From Panicum virgatum (lineage: Eukaryota; Streptophyta; Magnoliopsida; Poales; Poaceae), in NCBI RefSeq assembly GCF_016808335.1, contig NC_053142.1:51703992-51767991 (forward strand): a stretch of DNA of 64,000 nt. Reading direction: 5' to 3'. This document shows, one piece after another, positions 47,172 through 59,200 of the stretch. The translations under genes and the position numbers were made by a program. Under the pieces are notes generated by a model. The model searched no databases. It worked only from the letters and a program-made list of their open reading frames with translations, and was not told the origin of the DNA. Numbering within the stretch: position 1 is the first letter of the stretch; each line of letters opens with the position of its first letter.

Positions 47172-49281
47172 TGCCCCATCGGAATGGCATGCGTGCAATT
47201 CTTGCTTCGCCCCATTGCCATTCTGCTCTGTTGCAGCAGCGCGCACATGATTCCCGGCCGCGGCCGGTAGCCTGGACGTGACGGTGATTGGGACGACGTA
47301 GCTAGGTAAACGTAGGTCAGAAAATAAGACAAGCGACATGCTGCTTCACCTGACCTCTCTCTCTCTCTGTTGCTCTCTGACGGACCAGAAAAATGGTGGA
47401 AGTAGGGCTTGCATTGGGTTGGGCGAGGCCAACGCCTGCTCTACCGACCGGCCTACCTTGTAGGGCCTGAATGGATTCCTCCTAGCTAGGGAGCAACCAA
47501 ACCCACATGCCTACCTTCTTGACTAGGTCATCGCACTGTAAACACAAACAATATATGGTACCTTGACATAGCTTTAGATTCTCTCGAAAACAATTGGTGA
47601 AGCAGCTTCTCCGCTAAAGCTAAAGCTATTTTGAAAAAAAGTTTAACGAAAGAGCTTTTTCTTTGTGAAAAAAGTTTAGCGAAAGAGTTTTTTTTTGATG
47701 AAGCTAGGTGAAGCGACGTTTTTATGGCTTCATAACCCTGCTAGTGGAAGTACATGGATGACTTCAAGCTTGAAGCTAGTTACAAAATGATCATTTAGCA
47801 TAGCTTCGTGTGAAGCTGCCCAGGAAGCTTATGACAAACGGATTCTATATCTCGTGGGTTTGTGTGTGGACGCTCTTTTTTACCTTTTCCATAAAAAGAT
47901 TAATTTTAAACTAGCTTATTATGGCAATGATAGATAAATATCTCTCGGCGCTGATGCAAATCCTTCTTTTTAATCATCTGAGTGGATAGATGAAGCAGCT
48001 AATTAATTAGTAGCTAGAAGCAAGAATCCTAGCTGGGATCAGTAAAGATTCTCCTAGCAACATGCGGCAACAAGCACCGGCGGCCGGCCGGCGCCGCTCC
48101 GTGTCCAGGCAGCATGCATTTCCAGCTACGCACTTGCCATTTCCAACATGCCTGCATGCATGTATATATCAACACAACTCACTCTGTTCTGCTGGCTGTG
48201 GCTGATTTACTGCGGGAGAAAAATACTGCTGATTGGCTGATAACAGGTGGTTGATGCTGATTTGATATGAGAGAAAAATACTGTTTACACTCTATTCTGC
48301 TGGCAACCATCAACAGTATTTTTCTGTAGTTATATTGTAACCGTCAGCAGAACATATATACTTATATGCTTGCTTGGCCATTTGCTATATAGGAGTACAT
48401 GTAACCGTGTTGATAAAGTCGTCCTCATCAGCCTCACACACATATACTATAGTTAGTGTACGTGCAGGCATGTCAGGACGCGGCTTAATTATATTATTAT
48501 TATTACATACCAAATAAAAGGCCCGGCCCCTGCTTGTGTATTTGTCTACCTGTCTTTCTGTAGCTTTAGTTTTGCGTCACTTGGACGCTAACCAATGCAA
48601 AACACGGTGCCACGGCATCATCATCTTTCTTTTTGGTTTTTTTGATGAACATTCTTTCGTTCAGTTCAGGGGATCATGTTCGTTCTTTCGTTCGTTACGT
48701 TCTATATGGCACAACATGCATGCACAGCGTGGCAACGAAGATCTATCGATGACCAAGCCAATGCAATTAGGCGAACATGCGTACGTGTATACCAACAGCT
48801 AAGATCGGCTGCCCCGGCCGTGCGCCTCTCATCCTAGCTCTTCGTCTTGGGATTATTCTTCCTTCGTTGCTTAGCTTTGCTTCCTTTTCGGATGCTGGGG
48901 TGCCATTTGCATTGCCTGCTTCTAACACAGGCATGCATATGATCAACCAACGCGCTGATGGATCGATCGGCGAATGATCTAGGCTGGAATCTAATCAGGC
49001 CATCCAGGTATAAATAAAATAAAACTACGTGCAGCCCAGCCAAACGAGATCCTGGAACGTGCCCTCCCTGATGGAATTTCTATTAATTAGCGCCGTCCGC
49101 CGTGTGCGTGGTTGGTGTGCAGCTGGGCGAGGATTAATTAAGAATTTGGAAAGCGATTAGCAGCTAGCAGAGAGGATCGCAGGATGGTCGATGCACGGGA
49201 GCTAGCTAGGGTACGTCCTGCGCGCTAACAAAGCTGTCAGTCGGAGGAGCTAGCTGCTGCTGGGACGACTAATTAATTAAT
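47172..49281. other. Intergenic region with decayed repeats
   Basis: No gene is supported. At 48184-48355 an imperfect inverted repeat (left 'tgttctgctggctg', right its inverse 'cagcagaaca', with 'gaaaaatactg' and 'cagtatttttc' inside) looks like a hAT-type MITE without a clear target duplication. At 47560-47850 the words 'gaagc' and 'agctt' recur in a possible decayed MITE. Clusters of 'ttaatta' and 'gctagct' occur near 49130-49280. Confidence 0.45.
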
Positions 49282-49407
49282 TGAGTAACTATACTATCGG
49301 GCCAAGAAATGCTGGCCTCCCGTGAGTTCTGGCCCCACGTGGGGTGAGTAACTATACTATCGGGCCAAGAAATGCTGGCCTCCCGTGAGTTCTGGCCCCA
49401 CGTGGGG
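49282..49407. repeat. Perfect or near-perfect 63-bp tandem duplication
   Basis: The 63-base unit beginning TGAGTAACTATACTATCGGG is present twice head to tail (49282-49344 and 49345-49407) with no difference that I can see, so the duplication is recent. It includes the putative Helitron 5' end. Confidence 0.9.
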
Positions 49408-49429
49408 CCCGCATACTGTTCATGCGGGT

Positions 49430-49625
49430 CCCACACACTAATCACGTGGGCCCCTTGTACTATTCAGGCGGGACCCACGTGGGACCCACGTACTATTCAG
49501 GCGGGACCCACGTACTATTCAGGCGGGACCCATGTGGGACCCACGTACTATTCAGGCGGGACCCACGTGGGACCCACGTACTATTCAGGCGGGACCCATG
49601 TATTATTCAGGTGGGATCCACATGG
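49430..49625. repeat. Minisatellite of 'GTACTATTCAGGCGGGACCC' type
   Basis: About seven variant copies of a 20-bp core (ACGTACTATTCAGGCGGGAC) alternate with the self-complementary GGGACCCACGTGGGACCC. Units differ by single bases. Open frames reading 'GPTYYSGGTHV' are a by-product and not a gene. Confidence 0.85.
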
Positions 49626-49634
49626 GGCCCACGA

Positions 49635-49985
49635 TTCTATTAAGTTAGTCTCTTTATCTTAAAAAAAATAATTTCCTTCTATTATTTGACAATACAAAAT
49701 ATATTTAACTACTTCCTACATACAAAAATAATAACTCAACTTTGTATACTACATCTACATGTGGTAGTTGTACTACTTTTTGGGTTTCGATTTGCCTCCG
49801 TAAACCCGTGGGCCCAACGATTCTATTAAGTTAGTCTCTTTATTCCTTCCATTATTTGACAATACAAAATATATTTAACTACTTCCTACATACAAAAACA
49901 ATAACTAAACTTTGTATACTACATCTACATGTGGTAGTTGTACTACTTCTTAGGTTTTGATTTTCCTCCGTAAACCCACAAAATA
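49635..49985. repeat. Tandem duplication of about 175 bp inside the Helitron
   Basis: Two copies of a block running from 'ttctattaagttagtctctt' to 'cctccgtaaaccc' lie side by side (about 49635-49810 and 49811-49980) and differ by small indels and substitutions. Confidence 0.85.
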
Positions 49986-50646
49986 TAATTAAACTGTTCA
50001 TTCATTTATAATCTTACTTTTTTCCCTACTAAAGTAATTAAACTATACCTCCTGACACAAAAAAAATTCTAAGGAAAAATTACATGTACCTCTATACTAC
50101 AATGCTTGAGATTAGCACGCTCTCAGACACAAAACTACTATGCCGCCTTACTGTAATTTTTTGATCTAACTCAATACATCGATACGATATTGCTTCGAAC
50201 ATAGTAACAAATAATATCTTTCTATTAATATTTTATGTCCACGTTTTTTTACAGGCGCGCTACGCGCGCCAACCTGACTAGTATACTCTAAGCAGCAGGC
50301 CAGCAAGCAGCCATTGACCTGACGAAAAGCGCCGCAACGTGCCTCAGACTCCTCCATTATTGCACGCCAGCAGCGGCCATTTCGATCCCTCCATCGCCTC
50401 GCCTGCAGCAACATGCATGCCCACCAACTTTGGATGCGGTCGGTGCAAGAACGACACTCCTGCCCTGCATGCATCTATCAGCAGTGTCCAGAACAAGAAG
50501 ATATATATGAGCGGTACGCTTATGAAGATATGAGGATCGCCGTTGTACATATCTATCCTTCCCATCATCAAAATAGTACAGAAAATTAAAACATGGCCGT
50601 GTGTAAGCAATGTACTACTAAGAAGGGGTTAATCTGATGAAAGAGT

Positions 50647-51307
50647 TTTTTTTGACGCCTCTCATTTGGGTACTGTTACAAGTAACGGCGACTAAACGAT
50701 GAAACAAGTAAGATCGATCACAGCGGAGACACAAGATTTTACGTGAAAAACCTCTCCAATGCGAAGGGAAAAAACCACGGGCACCAGCCAGCAACACTTT
50801 TCATTATTATCAAGAGTTTGGGTTACAACGCCGTATGGCGGCTTACAAGAGAGTAATGGAGTAAACCCTAATCGAGGGTATATGTACTGCGTTGCCGTTG
50901 GCTTTGCTCGGGCCTCCGCTTCGCTACGGCAGAAGTCGGCCAGCCCAATATGAATTTAGAACATATCCAACAGGTATAGCTGTAGCATCTGTTCATACAC
51001 GCACGCACGCACCACCCTACACACATCATACTCACACCACACGTGTACAATCAGACCTACAACTGCACACAGATACGAAGACCGCGTTCTTCCAGAGATC
51101 ACCAGAAACCTCCAAGGCTCTGTAGGCTTCGGGCGCGTCGCAGTCCCTTTGTAGCTCCACACGTGAAAGACAACGGAGATTATTTAAGATATTGTACACT
51201 ATATGTACAGTACCCCTGGTGAGGCACGCGAGTTGCGATTCCAGGAATCCGCGCCCGGCCGCTCGCTCACCTGGGGAGCGGACCAACTGAGCTATCGCTC
51301 CGTCCTC
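50647..51307 (-). mobile_element. tRNA-derived SINE, split by a Copia solo LTR
   Basis: On the minus strand the unit begins GAGGACGGAGCGATAGCTCAG; TAGCTCAGTTGG (51283-51294) is a good RNA polymerase III A box. It ends in a run of eight A (T on the plus strand at 50647-50654). Direct repeats flank it: 50632-50646 and 51308-51321, ATCTGATGAAAGAG with one extra A in the left copy. Without the LTR inside, it is about 360 bp. It is not a functional tRNA gene: there is no proper acceptor stem or TTCGA arm. Confidence 0.7.
50675..50972 (-). mobile_element. Copia-type solo LTR (298 bp)
   Basis: Read on the minus strand it begins TGTTGGATATG and ends GTAACA, and its short length fits Ty1/copia LTRs. 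Flanking 5-mers GGTAC and GGTAT agree at four of five positions. No internal domain is present, so it is a recombination product. It lies inside the SINE at 50647-51307 and is therefore younger than that insertion. Confidence 0.75.
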
Positions 51308-51321
51308 ATCTGATGAAAGAG

Positions 51322-51879
51322 CTAGGAAACCCTTGTGCTGAATTTACTTTGACCTAATTCTAGGTACCGACAAAAGATACACGGTTAGCTGTTAAAATTT
51401 AGCAGGTGATTTTAGGTAAAAATTCTATGTCCTGGTGTAATTAAGAAAGTGTATGTGGTTCCTAAACAAAACCAAAGTTTTCTTTAGCTGGACACAGCCA
51501 CGGGATGCAGCAACCAGCTGGGTGATCACATGCGGAGGAATAGTGATCCATGGACGTGCGCCTAGCGAAAGCTCCCAAGTTAAAATATTACTAATTCATC
51601 CATGGCTTCGTTTTCCTGGGATGGGAATGGGATAGCTGACTCACAAATAAAGCCCAACCATGAAGGGAAGCTGATGGGCCTTGCATTCCACAGCTTAATT
51701 AACGCGTGAGGTGATTTCTTCTCGTAGCTGGGAGGTTAAGTCCAAATTAATTAAAGCCTCACCACCACCAAGGCCAATCATTGGCACACATTTGATGCTG
51801 CTCGTTGCATTGCCTAGTCCATACTTAACCCTCTCTGTCTTAGTTTAGTAACGCGGCGTGTAGATTTACTACTGCAAGT
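51322..51879. other. Intergenic DNA
   Basis: No gene, repeat structure or strong motif was recognised in this stretch. Confidence 0.4.
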
Positions 51880-52849
51880 TTAGCGCCACCTGTCGGGCAC
51901 AGCAGCCAGCTCAAGCAGCAACATTGTCGGCGCCTGTGGCATTGGCTTCATGGGACAACTTGGCTTGCAGCGGACTGCGGCGGGATGGTCAGTTTGGTTG
52001 GCCTTCCCGGTGCGGAACATCGTCAGAAGATGGCGCAAGCGACTTCTTCGGCTTGCTAGCACGGCAATGGAAGTCAAGTGCGGGAGCGGAGCAAGTAGGT
52101 GAGGTCGGCCTACGGCGGTGGCTCGGCATTGATGGAGATCTGGGGTTGTGGAGCAACATTGCTCACCACCCGACGGCGACTAAGGAAACAGAACCGTGGC
52201 CTGGAGTACTGTGGCGGGTGTGGCGAGGTCCCCGCGCGTCGTGATTCTTTGAGGCGACGAGAGTGAGGTCCAATGGCGGAAGTGGCAAGGCCCTCGCGCG
52301 TTGTGTTTCTCATGGTGGCGACTGCGAGGCAGCCTACGAGAGGTCCAGTTTTGGTGGTTTTTCACTCCGCCAGGAGGTGGGTGGTGTTGCAGCGGCGCGG
52401 CGGCGGAGGATCTCGCATGGCGGTGGTCTTCCCGGTGCGGTGCTGTCTGCATCCTTCGATTCCCTATCGATGCTGAGTGACGTTGGGAGTTCGATGCAGG
52501 GTGGCATCGGGAGGTTCTCGGCTACTACATGAGTGTGGTTGTTTTGGGGGGTGCCGCAGGCTCCGGTTCTGCTACGTTTGCCACGCAAAATTTTTTTCCC
52601 GACATGGCAAAGTTTGCCTTTCAGAGATGAGTTGGTTTGGCTTGTGTCGATGCCCCAATCAGACCGGCCTGAGCCATCGAGGAGTGTTGAGTTCGGCGTG
52701 TGTTGATGTCTCAATCCAACCCGCCAGTGTTGCCTGTGGTTTTTATTTTTGTTTGTGTTGTCTGGTTATGACCTCCCAAGGACGTAACCTTGTATTTTTC
52801 TGTTATATTAATAGAAACGCACTCGTCGAGTGTTGTTCATTCAAAAAAA
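51880..52849 (+). mobile_element. Probable LINE-like (non-LTR) element, non-coding part
   Basis: A GC-rich, G-over-C-biased segment with repeated 'gtggcg' and 'cggcgg' words passes into T-rich DNA, then 'cttgtatttttctgttatatta' and a terminal A8. This resembles the leader and 3' end of plant L1 elements without the ORFs. Open frames on both strands show no domain. No long target duplication was found, so the class and left edge are tentative. Confidence 0.4.
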
Positions 52850-54272
52850 ACATTGTGAGCGTTATGCACTTATGCTAGCACCTTTCTCACTCCATCACAG
52901 TCGACCACCAAACAGAACAACCGGCTACAAAGCAATAAACAAAGTGATCAACACTATACGCGTTCTAAGCACACGTTACCAGTAACTTTCTCCGTAATAA
53001 TCTAACACAGAAACTCCTGCGTATAAATCAGTAAAGGAAAAAGTTACAGACTGTGTAATTATATGATGACTTGCTACTAATTGACAAACTAGGAACGAAG
53101 CGGTACATGACGTAGTTGCGAGACAGTGAAACGAACACGACGCGGGGAAATTCAAAATTCACTCCTGGTTGACTCTCTTCTCTGCATCTCATCTTTTTTT
53201 TTTACAGTACTTGCCCTGGACGCCACTCTTTCTTCAGTATCTTTGTGACACAAGCTGCTGATGTATTATATATTACCACTAGTATTTCTTTGAGAGGTTG
53301 CTTGCGCTAAGCAGTCTCTCCACGTTGTGTCATCCGTTTTTCACCTTCAATTCGTGAGCCACCAGACTCCATCCCTGTGAGTTGTGACATCTATAAAGTT
53401 ACTTTCAAGACTTCAAGGTTCAGTGTTACTGCAAAACCATTGGGAAATGGATGCACGTAACACTAACACGGCAAAATCAAACTAATCCTACATGTGTACA
53501 GGTTTCTGCGAATAAAAAAAATTAAAAAAAATAAAATCTTACAAGCAACGAACTGACCTAGCTAGGATCAAACATGTTTGGCTGTGCCCACTGCCCATGA
53601 CACGAAACGGGAGGGACAGCATTTCCCGTTTGCCCGTGCAAATGTCAGAATAGCCGGGATCGGAGGCGCTGCTGGGACGCACGATTAGCGTGATCCGATC
53701 CAACACATTTTGGCCTTTTTTCCAAGCGCTAGTGGTCGTACGAGAACCACTATTTTAGCAGGATATTTCCCCCGGGCCCCACCTGTCATCGTCGGACTTT
53801 CCTCGGCGCGATACTGGGGATCAGCACCTGGCACGGTGCCGGTGGCGCACCCGGATCGATCGACGTGCCGAGCAGGAGCAGCCGCCGTCGCTGATGATGT
53901 AGAGCTGTAGAGGTGTCGGCTCGGCTTGTCTTCCTTCTTCCCCCTTCCATTCCACCAGCTCAGCTCAGCGAGCTGGAGTGGTGGTGGTGCTGGTGGAGGT
54001 GAGAGACGACGACGCCCCGCGCACGCAGCAGCAGCAGCAGCAGCAGTAACAAACAAGCCCCCCCTGTGATTGTGATTGTGATTGTGATTGTGCCTCTGTG
54101 AGCAACACGGAACCAAAACCTCCCATATACTCTAAATCGCTCGCCATTTGGGCGGGCCGGCGCTTCCCTTGCCCCCCGCTCGTCGCCGACCCGCCCCGCC
54201 CCGCCCGGCCGCGCCGCGCCGCGCGAGAATAGGTGGTTGGTTTGTCGGTTCACGGGGCCGAGGGGAGCCGCA
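52850..54272. other. Intergenic DNA and promoter of the WD40 gene
   Basis: The first kilobase is plain AT-rich DNA. The last 600 bases are the likely promoter and leader of the WD40 gene, with an (AGC)n run at about 54026-54047 and four GTGATT hexamers at about 54066-54092. No other gene is supported. Confidence 0.5.
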
Positions 54273-57200
54273 ATGCCGGAGGCGGCGGGCCCGGATCCGC
54301 CGGGCGAGGACGCGGAGCAGGAGGAGGAGTTCTACGAGTCGCTGGATCGGATCCTCTCCTCCTCCTGCTCCTCCACCTCCGCCTCCGACGACGACGCCGA
54401 CCACCGCCGCCGCAGGCGCTCCCACCGCCACCTGCAGCCTCCGCCCCCGCCCGCCCCCGTCCCCTCCGCCTACGACGTCTGGATCTCCGAGCCCACCTCC
54501 GTCGAGGAGCGCCGCCGCCTCCTGCTCCAGCGCCTCGGCCTCTCCTCCGACCCAGCGCAGCCTCCCTCGCCGCGCCGCTCGCCTCGTTCGCCGTCCCCTC
54601 CAGCGTCTCCCCCGGCCTCGCCTCCGCCGCGGCCGGAGCCGCCCGCCGAGGAGCCCAGATCCGGGGGCCTCGGGAAGCCGCCGCTGGCGCGGAACCCCAG
54701 CTCCAGCGGCGGGGAGCAATGCCGGATCCGGAACCTCGACGACGGCACCGAGTTCGAGGTCGGGGAGGTGCACGAGGAGGTGGTCCGGGAGGTGGGCACC
54801 GGCCGCCAGCTCACCCTCGAGGAGTTCGACCTCTGCGTCGGCCGCTCCCCGATCGTGCACGAGCTCATGAAGCGGACGACGACCGCCGCGTCCTCGTCCG
54901 CCTCCGATCATGCCGCCCCCGCGTCCAAGCCCCGGAGGAAGCCTGGGGGAGGGTGGCTGCGCGGCATCAGGCAGCTGGCTGGCAGTGTCGCGTACGGCCG
55001 CCGCAGCACCGAAGAGGGGGACAAGGAGAAGGAGAGGGAAGCGCGCCGCCTGAGCTCCGCCACCGACGACAGCCTTGACGGCGCCGGCTCGCGAAATGCG
55101 GGAAGGGTCCGGGTGCGCCAGTACGGCAAGGCGTGCAAGGAGCTCACCGGGCTGTTCATGACGCAGGAATTGGCTGCCCACTCGGGCTCCGTGTGGTGCA
55201 TCAACTTCAGCCTGGATGGACGATACCTTGCAACTGCTGGAGAGGACCGTGTCATCCATGTGTGGGAGGTGTCGGAGGGAGAGAGAGAGGGTGAGTTGCT
55301 TGGGGAAGCTTCGGTGACAAAGGAGAATGGCGGTGGCTGCAGCCCGTTTCTTGCAGTTGTTGGGAATGATTCACCGGAGATCGCTGCATTGTCACTGACC
55401 TGTGCTGATGGAGGCTATGTGGAGAAGAAGAGGAGGCCGAGGAAGCAGAGCAATCGAAAGTCTGTAGGTTCTGATCATCTAGTTGTGCCGGAGTGCGTCT
55501 TTGGCTTCAGAGATAAGCCAGTTTGCTCGCTCCTGGGGCATGCTGCTGACGTCCTTGACCTCTCATGGTCCAAATCTCAGGTATGGATTTGTGATCTTCG
55601 ATTGAATCTTTCAACTGCTCAAGCACATTTTGTGGGTTTTTTTTGCAGTAACTGTGAAACGTCATTCAATAATTGTGCATCTCTGTGTTATTTAAACATT
55701 ACTTATGACTGTTTCTGATGAGTTCTAGGCTTCTAGTATGGCTTTAATAAGGACTATGCTTGTCAAAATGGCTAAAAACCAAATGAAATGTGCAATGTGG
55801 CAAACAAGACATGTTTGGCATTTTGCCTCGTGAGAAAATGGGCTTAGACTGCATGTTGCCTACAGAAGCACTACAGTAATTTTCCAACAGTACCGGGTGA
55901 ATTTATTTTGCATTGCTTTGCCTATTACTTATCTGGGAAAACCTTAAATCACTTCTTCAGGCAATAAAGAAAGATTATAACTAATTATTTTTCAGACAAC
56001 ATAGTACAGACATAATGACATGCTTCACATTTTCAGCTAAATGACTATGTTTAAAACAGTTTTCGTCCATTTGTTGTTGCAGTACTCATGGTAGTTTAGC
56101 TGGAAGATTTGTGGGACGCATTTAGTATAGTTCAGATATTGTAATTTAGCTGATCATGCACTGCATCTTCCTGACTGGTTTCAAATTTCGACTTGGGTGT
56201 TGTCCATGCAGCATTAAGGAATAGCGTATTTGCATTTTTTTTTACAAACCTTGTGAATGGTCATAAATAGGTCATTGCTCTGCTCTTTTAAGCCTGCTTC
56301 TTTTTGGCACTTCAGCTCTTGTTATTGTCCAATCAGAAAACAGTTAGATAATAAATGACTTGTTAATTGCCATTACTATGACAAAATAGTTAATGATTTT
56401 AATGTTCTCTTGCAGTACCTGATCTCGTCATCCATGGACAAAACCGTTAAACTTTGGGACATCACTACCAGTACCTGTTTGAAAACATTCTCACATACAG
56501 ACTACGGTGAGTTTGGTCACAGCCTCACAGGATACTTCTGTCCATTTGTTATGGTCTTTTATTTTTTCATCGAAGTAAAGGGGCATTCCCTTATGTTCCT
56601 CAGTTCTATTTGTTTGGCCTTATGACCAGCATTATACATTTTTTGGGAAAACAGACCAACATTATAATTGATTTTGCTTCTTTGCAATCAACCTTTTTGC
56701 AGTAACTTGCATCCAGTTCAATCCTGTAGATGATAACTTCTTCATTAGTGGATCACTCGATGAGAAAGTTCGCATCTGGAACGTCCGAGATCGTAAGATT
56801 GAGGATTGGAATGATCTTCATGAGATGGTTACCGCTGCTTGTTATTCCCCTGATGGACAGGTTGATGCAGTTCCCTTCTGGTACATATTTCTTTTTACCA
56901 CAAAACGAGACATGCTTACATTTTAATCTCTGCGGTCTTTGAAGGTTGCTCTGGTGGGCTCTCACAAGGGAGGCTGTCATATATTTGATACATCTGGTAT
57001 GGCAGTCTTACTCCCACACATTCCGACTCATGTGCATTTATTCTTTTTCAATGTTTACTAAAGATTCTGTATCTGTTATGCACCGATAACCTTGAGAACT
57101 CCAGTTCCTCAAATGATGAATTCACACATTGGTTTAATCATTGCAGAGAAGAAGCTTCAGTATAAAAGTCACATAGATTTAAGAATTAGAAAAAAGAAGT

Positions 57201-58263
57201 CTGGACAGAAGAAGATCACTGGCTTCCAGGTAATGTAGCACAGAGCGTGCATTTCCCGGCCAATTCCTTTTTTGATAATAAAGAAAGACACATTCTTTTT
57301 TTTGGGCGGGGACTCTAGTAGGCGTACATTAATCTGTTGCCTCCAGCCTCCAGCATGGTATTGTTTGTCTATTACTTAGTTGAATATCTGTGTTTCATGC
57401 AACAGTTTGCTCCTGGAAGCTCCTTGGAAGTTCTGATTACCTCTGCAGATTCAAGAATACGGGTTGTTAATGGGGATGAATTGGTTCACAAGTTTAAAGG
57501 TAATGCCTCATTCTCCCATCATCTTAAATCAAATATTGTTCATTTTTCGTATAGTTACATGTATTATTTTTTTGCAAATATAAAGGAGGTTTACTTGCCT
57601 TATGAGCTGTATAAGCTAGTGTGCTAGTTCAGGGATTTAGCATGTACTTGGAGTTTAACTTTAATCCTTTCATCAGGGTTTCGAAACACAAGTAGCCAAA
57701 TCTCAGCTTCTGTAGCTCCGAACGGGAAATATGTCATCTGTGCCAGTGAGGATTCTCACGTCTATGTATGGAGACATGACAACAGTTCCCACCCCAGCAG
57801 AAGCAGGAGTACAGTCGATGTAACCAACTCATATGAACATTTCCACTGCCATGGTGTGACCGTGGCTATCACATGGCCAGGTGCCGAAGCCCGAGGCTCA
57901 TTTGGATCTCGCAGCAGCAGGCACAGTGATTCAGATGGAGCAGGGAACTCTGGCCGAGACGCCCCTGTAGAGAACACTGAGCACAATTCTGATTCAGCTG
58001 ATAACAGAGGCAATGAGAGCCCAGTTTGTGAAGGTGCGGCAAGCAGAAGCGGCAGCAAGCATCCAGGTGATGGAGCATCCACATCCTGGCCTGACGAAAA
58101 ATTACCGTCTGCCAAGAGCAGCCCCGGTCACTGCTCCTCTGATCTCTGCATTGGAGCTATGGATGTTCAGCGCCGGTCCGCGTGGGGTTTGGTGATTATC
58201 ACGGCCGGTCGTGGAGGTGAGATCAGGGTGTTCCAGAATTTTGGTTTCCCAGTTCAAGTGTAA
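54273..58263 (+). CDS. WD40 repeat protein, WDR44-like plant family, 7 exons, 790 aa
   Basis: Exons 54273-55580, 56416-56506, 56703-56860, 56945-56996, 57147-57229, 57406-57499 and 57677-58263 sum to 2373 bases in phase. The start MPEAAGPDPP is preferred; an in-frame ATG 12 codons upstream exists. Residues 1-290 are acidic, then Pro/Ser-rich and disordered, with a conserved block 'CRIRNLDDGTEFEVGEV' and a basic patch before the propeller. WD40 repeats begin near 'SGSVWCINFSLDGRYLATAG' (about residue 320) and include 'YLISSSMDKTVKLWDI' and 'FISGSLDEKVRIWNV', then continue to 'YVICASEDSHVYVWRHD'. The last exon carries a Ser-rich insertion and ends 'GEIRVFQNFGFPVQV'. The domain layout matches plant transducin proteins annotated as WD repeat-containing protein 44-like; human WDR44 binds Rab11, but the plant role is unknown. 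The gene converges on the Dof gene. Confidence 0.92.
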
Positions 58264-58553
58264 AGCTAGCGTGAGACTATCCCAGGGTTGTTTGGTTCTT
58301 TACTGTATAGATATCGTTAGGTCGTCGATAGTGTTACTGAAATGTTGTTCCGATTCCCTGTCTGGTGTCAAGATTGTACTCCAAGAACCACACTATCATA
58401 TGGGTAACACTATGTGTTGATAAGAGGCTTTGTATAATTGTATGGTTAGCACACATTACCTCAATGTGTTCATATGTTTGCTTTCTACCATATATACAGT
58501 GATTTATTACAAAAATATTTTCGAAATTCATGAATTTGTATTTTTCAGTTTTA

Positions 58554-58820
58554 CTCCCTCCGTTCCAAAAAGAATGTAAATCTCGTTTTTCGAGGAGTCA
58601 AACAATTCTAACTTTGACCAAATTTATACAAAATAGTATTAAAATAGTATTAATATATGTATTACAACATAAGTCTTTAGATTAATCATGTAATATATTT
58701 CTATACTACATCAACTCGGAGACAAATGTTAGTAATTTTTTTTTGTATAAATTTAATGAAAATTAGAAGTGTTTGACTTCTCGAGAAACGAGATTTACAT
58801 TCTTTTTTGGAACGGGGGAC
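58554..58820. mobile_element. Stowaway-like MITE (267 bp)
   Basis: The left end CTCCCTCCGTTCC follows TA, and the right end is GGAACGGGGGAC. The first and last 50 bases are inverted copies ('gaatgtaaatctcgtttttc' against 'gaaacgagatttacattctt'). This is the common grass Stowaway (Tc1/mariner) type; the right end and target copy have small changes. It lies about 290 bp downstream of the WD40 stop codon. Confidence 0.85.
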
Positions 58821-59200
58821 CATTCTTCCCTGTCCTTGGTGTTCTGCTAGAGCTATCAGTACCGTTCCGTACTTGCGATGTCCATTTGAAATCAGCAGCA
58901 TGTGCTAGTGCATGTATGCTTGACATAAACTTAATTTTATTGTCACAATAATCACAGCAGAGACCTTACATCCTCCCCTAGGCAGCTACAGATCATGATC
59001 CGCTGATCTAACCACTGGCCACGATTTCATTTTTTCGTTGTAATGACGAGAAGAAACGGTGAAACCATGGGAGAATTGAGCTGCTCGCATTCCTAGCTGG
59101 ATATTAGCTCATCAAAACATACTGCCGGCACTGCATACTAGCTTGGAACTCGGAAGCACTGCTAAAAGCGGAGCCTCACAACGGCGCCCGGCTGCCGTGA
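58821..59200. other. Spacer between the MITE and the Dof gene
   Basis: Probably contains the 3' UTR of the Dof gene, read leftwards. No other coding signal. Confidence 0.5.

Larger units (their letters stand above)
49289..50281 (+). mobile_element. Non-autonomous Helitron (about 1 kb)
   Basis: The right end has the Helitron signature: a GC-rich hairpin GGCGCGC-ta-GCGCGCC (50253-50270), a short spacer and CTAG followed by T (50278-50282). The left end begins CTATACTATC, close to the TCTATACTATC-type starts of grass Helitrons but with the initial T altered. No target duplication is expected for this class. No Rep/helicase is encoded. The left end exists twice because of the 63-bp duplication. 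Confidence 0.6.

Noticed and set aside
49372..49662. ORFs with repeated 'YYSGGTHV' units
   Set aside because: Translation of a minisatellite, open in several frames; no gene.
51212..51303. tRNA gene on the minus strand
   Set aside because: The A box is good but acceptor stem pairing and the T-arm sequence are wrong, and it sits at the head of a SINE with target duplications.
52105..52880. Several open frames on both strands (for example 52334-52714 minus)
   Set aside because: They overlap a probable LINE-like element and show no domain.
54237..54272. Upstream in-frame ATG of the WD40 gene
   Set aside because: The added MVCRFTGPRGAA is not acidic like the following N-terminus; the ATG at 54273 (gccgcaATG) has better context, though the longer form cannot be excluded.
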